A DNA stretch of 30,747 nt from the NCBI GenBank assembly GCA_004114245.1, contig QZWS01000067.1, positions 1 to 30,747 of the forward strand. The letters run 5' to 3'. The stretch is from Zoopage sp. CT-All (lineage: Eukaryota; Zoopagomycota; Zoopagomycetes; Zoopagales; Zoopagaceae). This document shows, in pieces, positions 28,001-30,747 of this stretch. The notes beneath the pieces were generated by a model, which saw nothing but the letters and a program-made list of their open reading frames with translations, was not told where the DNA came from and did no database searches. The position numbers were made by a program, and so were the translations under genes. How positions within the stretch are numbered: the stretch's first letter is position 1; each line of letters starts with the position of its first letter.

Positions 28001-30164
28001 ATATCTCATCATTTACTTCACCGCCACCACATTTCATCCAATGCTTTGTATTGAATATATGATGGCAGAAATGTCGGTTTACTGGCACTGGGTGTCCACA
28101 GGTTGAACATTCGACGGTTTTTGTGGGAGATTGACCTCCATGAACACTCTGATCATGCTTCCAAAGATCACCAAACATTATTGGAGTGTCTCTGCACGAC
28201 GGATGCTTGCAGGTAACCTCCTTCATCATGTATGCACACATTTCTTCCTTCATTGGATCAGGGAGCATATGGAAAGCAACACGGCGTGCACTTGTAGTCT
28301 TAGTGGAATTAAACCTAGGTTTTTGATTCTCTTTACGTTTACCAGGGGCTGGTATAAAGGGATTTTTGGGTTGGGTTGTTGGGGTTTGTTTGGCGTTTAA
28401 ATGCGGGTTAGAGCGTGGTGCTGTGGCAGCTTGTGGTGCTGTGGCAGCTTGTGCTGCACGAGTCCTTGATCGTTTCGTAATTCCCTGCAGCGGCTTTGCA
28501 GTGGCCTGCTGGGTCCCAACTGGAACATGACTATGGCTATGGTCGGGTGCTCTGTCGACCGTGGAACGAGTAGTGTCATAATAAAAAGCAGGATAAATTG
28601 GCGGAGGTCCCGGGTTTTGATTGGCAGCATGTTGAATGGCAACAGGTTGAAAGATAGCATGTTGATTGGTAGCATATTGATTGGTAGCATATTGATTGGC
28701 AGCGTGTTGAAAGGCAGCATATTGGTTGGCAGCGGGTTGAATGGCAGCAGGTTGCGGGACGGTGACTTGATATGGTGGGGCTGGTGGCAAAGCCCTGCCG
28801 TCACTGCCAAGATTGGAGTCACTGCTGAAAGGAGGAGTTCTTTGATCGCCCAACAGATCACCACCACCACACACACCCCAATGCGTTAGATGGTATATAT
28901 GAAGGGCGGGATCTTTAGATATTGGCACTGGGTGTCCACAGGTTGAGCATTCGACAGTCTTCGTGAGAAATTGACCTCCATGAACATCCCGATAATGCTT
29001 CCAAAGAGCACCAAACATTATTGGAGTGTCTTTACACGACGGATGCTCGCAAGTAACCTCCTTAATCATGTACGCACACAATTTTTCCTTCTCTGGCTCA
29101 GGGAGCGTATGGAAAGCGACACGGCGTGCGCTGCGGAACATACTAGACGCCGACCGAGGATTTTGACCAACAAAATGATTTAGAGGGGTTGATGGCCGGG
29201 GTATAAAGGGATTCTTGGATTGGGTTGCACGAGTCCTTGATTGTTTCGTAATGCCCTGCAGCGGATTTGCAGCAGCCTGCTGGGTCCCAACTGGAACATG
29301 ACTATGGCTATGGTCGGGTGCTCTGTCGACAGTGGAACGAGTAGTGTCATAGGAAAAAGCAGGATGAATTGGCGGAGGTCCCGGGTTTTGATTGGCAGCA
29401 TGTTGAATGGCAGCATGTTGATTGGCAGCGTGTGGGTTGACATTGTGCTGATTGGCAGCGTATTGAATGGCAGCATATTGATTGGCAGCGTGTGGATTGA
29501 CAGTGTGCTGATTGGCAGCGTATTGATTGGCAGCGTATTGAATGGCAGCATATTGATTGGCAGCGTGTGGATTGGCAGCGTGTGGATTGACAGCGTGTTG
29601 AATGGCAGCATGTTGATTGGCAGCATGTTGATTGGCAGCGTGTGGATTGGCAGCGTGTGGATTGGCAGCATGTTGATTGGCAGTGTGCTGATTGGCAGCG
29701 TATTGATTGGCAGCGTATTGAATGGCAGCATATTGATTGGCAGCGTGTGGATTGGCAGCGTGTGGATTGGCAGCGTGTTGAATGGCAGCATGTTGAATGG
29801 CAGCATGTTGAATGGCAGCATATTGATTGGCAGCGTGTGGATTGGCAGCATATTGATTGGCAGCATCCTGATTGGCAGCAGGTTGCGGGACGCTGACTTG
29901 ATATGGTGAGGCTGTTGGTAAAGTCTGGTCGTCACTACCAAGATTGGGGATACTGCTGAAAGGAGAGGTCTCTTGATTGTCCAACAGAGACGTAAATCCA
30001 TAGGAAGCATCAAAAGGATCCGGTTCAAGGTCAAGGTTGAACGGGTCCCACGAGTTCCATTCATTCCCTTTGACTAGAGGATACTCAAAGGTTGGCTCCA
30101 CATGTGCGCTCCTGACAACAATGGCGGCAAATAGGATGATGTAAATTGTGCAATGGATGCTCAT
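27999..30164 (-). CDS. secreted two-module protein with pentapeptide repeats and Cys/His zinc-finger-like pairs
   Basis: Single exon, 721 residues. The ATG at 30162-30164 starts a signal peptide (MSIHCTIYIILFAAIVVRSA); the frame is open 21 codons further, but that start hides the signal. The mature protein is two copies of one module. Each has a short leader (PFSS.PNLGSD...), an Ala/Asn/Gln/His repeat of period five (AANQH, AANPH, AAIQH, AANQY), a conserved linker (NQNPGPPPI, YDTTRSTVDRAPDHSHSHVP, KPLQGITK/NPLQGITK, NPFIP), and a Cys/His region. The first repeat has 33 units (residues 94-258), the second nine (471-515). The Cys/His region has C-x4-C-x12-H-x4-H followed by C-x2-C-x12-H-x5-H-x3-C, identical in spacing in both modules. 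I know no such family. Zinc binding is inferred; in a secreted protein some Cys could pair instead. Candidate effector or surface protein. Confidence 0.8.
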   Translation of the reverse strand: MSIHCTIYIILFAAIVVRSAHVEPTFEYPLVKGNEWNSWDPFNLDLEPDPFDASYGFTSLLDNQETSPFSSIPNLGSDDQTLPTASPYQVSVPQPAANQDAANQYAANPHAANQYAAIQHAAIQHAAIQHAANPHAANPHAANQYAAIQYAANQYAANQHTANQHAANPHAANPHAANQHAANQHAAIQHAVNPHAANPHAANQYAAIQYAANQYAANQHTVNPHAANQYAAIQYAANQHNVNPHAANQHAAIQHAANQNPGPPPIHPAFSYDTTRSTVDRAPDHSHSHVPVGTQQAAANPLQGITKQSRTRATQSKNPFIPRPSTPLNHFVGQNPRSASSMFRSARRVAFHTLPEPEKEKLCAYMIKEVTCEHPSCKDTPIMFGALWKHYRDVHGGQFLTKTVECSTCGHPVPISKDPALHIYHLTHWGVCGGGDLLGDQRTPPFSSDSNLGSDGRALPPAPPYQVTVPQPAAIQPAANQYAAFQHAANQYATNQYATNQHAIFQPVAIQHAANQNPGPPPIYPAFYYDTTRSTVDRAPDHSHSHVPVGTQQATAKPLQGITKRSRTRAAQAATAPQAATAPRSNPHLNAKQTPTTQPKNPFIPAPGKRKENQKPRFNSTKTTSARRVAFHMLPDPMKEEMCAYMMKEVTCKHPSCRDTPIMFGDLWKHDQSVHGGQSPTKTVECSTCGHPVPVNRHFCHHIFNTKHWMKCGGGEVNDEI
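28620..28754 (-). repeat. 15-bp tandem array, short copy (9 units)
   Basis: Nine exact-length 15-bp units related to ATTGGCAGCATGTTG on the plus strand, coding on the minus strand for Ala/Asn/Gln/His pentapeptides in the C-terminal module. Units differ at several positions, for example AATGGCAACAGGTTG and AAAGATAGCATGTTG, so this array is more diverged than the long one. Confidence 0.9.
29391..29885 (-). repeat. 15-bp tandem array, long copy (33 units)
   Basis: Exactly 495 bp, 33 units of 15 bp such as ATTGGCAGCGTGTGG, ATTGGCAGCATATTG and AATGGCAGCATGTTG, with no unit of other length. Higher-order repetition is visible: blocks of several units recur in the same order. On the minus strand each unit gives AANPH, AANQY, AAIQH or AANQH. 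The homogeneity compared with the nine-unit array suggests recent expansion. Confidence 0.93.
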
Positions 30165-30239
30165 GATTCTATTGGAGGTTTTGGTGATGTCTGCGCAGAA
30201 TGGGGCAAGTTTTTTGTTAGGCCACATACACCAGAAAAA

Positions 30240-30677
30240 ATGCCCCCACGCGGACCACCAACAGTCGCAGCCCCGAACCGATCCTATGCCAAGGCAGCCT
30301 CGAATCCATCAAGCCGTGATATATTCAATCCAAAGTTCTTCAGCTTGCTCTACCTCCTGGCGGCATATGTAGAGCCATCAATGCCAAGGATCAAGGTGAT
30401 GCCAACCGCAGTGATCTCCCACCACCAGACTGCAATTGCCTTCGATATCTCAAGTGTTCCAAACACCCTCGCCAGAATCAAAGAAGTGCAAGACAAAATC
30501 TGGGAAGCTATTGGTGAAGGACGCATGCTTGTGATGGAAGTGCGAGTCCGCTGATGCCTGATCATTGTTGCCATTGACCAGCCGCTTGAGCCAACCAGCC
30601 CACTCTACCGCAGAGGACTCAAGATTGATGGTATAGCTGTTCCTTGCAGACCCTACATCTACCCAGGGATGTGTTGA
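30240..30677 (+). pseudogene. broken reading frame of unknown family
   Basis: A plus-strand frame starts at ATG 30240 and runs 104 codons to TGA at 30552-30554. The same frame then continues open for another 40 codons to TGA at 30675-30677, with protein-like composition on both sides of the first stop (AIAFDISSVPNTLARIKEVQ before; LIIVAIDQPLEPTSPLYRRG after). This looks like one protein interrupted by a stop, possibly an ORF of a retroelement (SYAKAAS-type N-terminus), but I do not recognise it. An intron removing the stop is an alternative, and the gene may continue outside the window. It lies 75 bp from the divergent secreted-protein start. Confidence 0.4.
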
Positions 30678-30747
30678 ATGAGAGCGCCGGAAAAGTACCA
30701 GGGGTTGAATGTTGACTGCTATAGAATTTTCACTTTACTGCAAAACA

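Noticed and set aside
28620-29885. CRISPR-like repeats
   Set aside because: Units are contiguous with no spacers, lie inside a coding frame, and the genome is eukaryotic.
29241-29909. Plus-strand frame of about 222 codons rich in Ile-Gly-Ser-Val
   Set aside because: A reverse-strand shadow of the 15-bp array; periodic sequence without stops in one frame is open in others by arithmetic.
29180-30064. Long minus-strand frame rich in Leu, Pro, Ile and Asn (about 294 codons)
   Set aside because: It is the same 15-bp array read in another frame; no signal peptide or conserved region lies outside the repeats, and the two-module protein explains the DNA.

Overview
This window is nuclear DNA from a fungus. 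The gene set is fungal and mitochondriate: Coa1, an i-AAA protease, Rav2/Rogdi, a LIM-RhoGAP of the Rga type, Ist3/Snu17, Sqt1 and a Bud16-type pyridoxal kinase. Most genes are split by very short GT-AG introns, mostly 39-60 nt, often with a CTNAY-like branch site. I rebuilt each multi-exon gene by hand by joining reading frames across GT-AG junctions until phase and family homology both fitted; all joined lengths are multiples of three. I cannot fix the lineage from the sequence alone; a compact basidiomycete or an early-diverging fungus would both fit.

Layout. At 1-1162 there is a possible gene fragment at the left edge and a single-exon secreted protein with two pairs of internal repeats. 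From 1453 to 26461 lies a dense housekeeping block: enolase, IST3, COA1, pyridoxal kinase, a RAD51C-like recombinase, YME1, an unrecognised gene, RAV2, malic enzyme, a lysophospholipid acyltransferase, an LRR protein, SQT1, a FluG-type glutamine synthetase-like enzyme, a secreted CAP/PR-1 protein and a LIM-RhoGAP. Convergent pairs are 34-74 bp apart and two divergent pairs share only 36 and 55 bp, so promoters and terminators are minimal.

Small non-coding elements sit between these genes. A 105-bp element with terminal inverted repeats and TA flanks fills almost all of the space between malic enzyme and RAV2. A tRNA-Asn-like relic with good internal promoter boxes but a broken acceptor stem lies between SQT1 and the glutamine synthetase-like gene.

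From about 26,650 the character changes. About 1.28 kb contains a single CpG and no convincing gene, which suggests an old methylated repeat. It is followed by a 721-residue secreted protein made of two copies of one module: a 5-residue repeat tract, a linker, and a pair of Cys/His zinc-finger-like motifs. A reading frame broken by a stop codon runs towards the right edge. The two lineage-specific secreted proteins at the ends of the window are the most novel content; they look like candidate effectors or surface proteins, but that role is inference.
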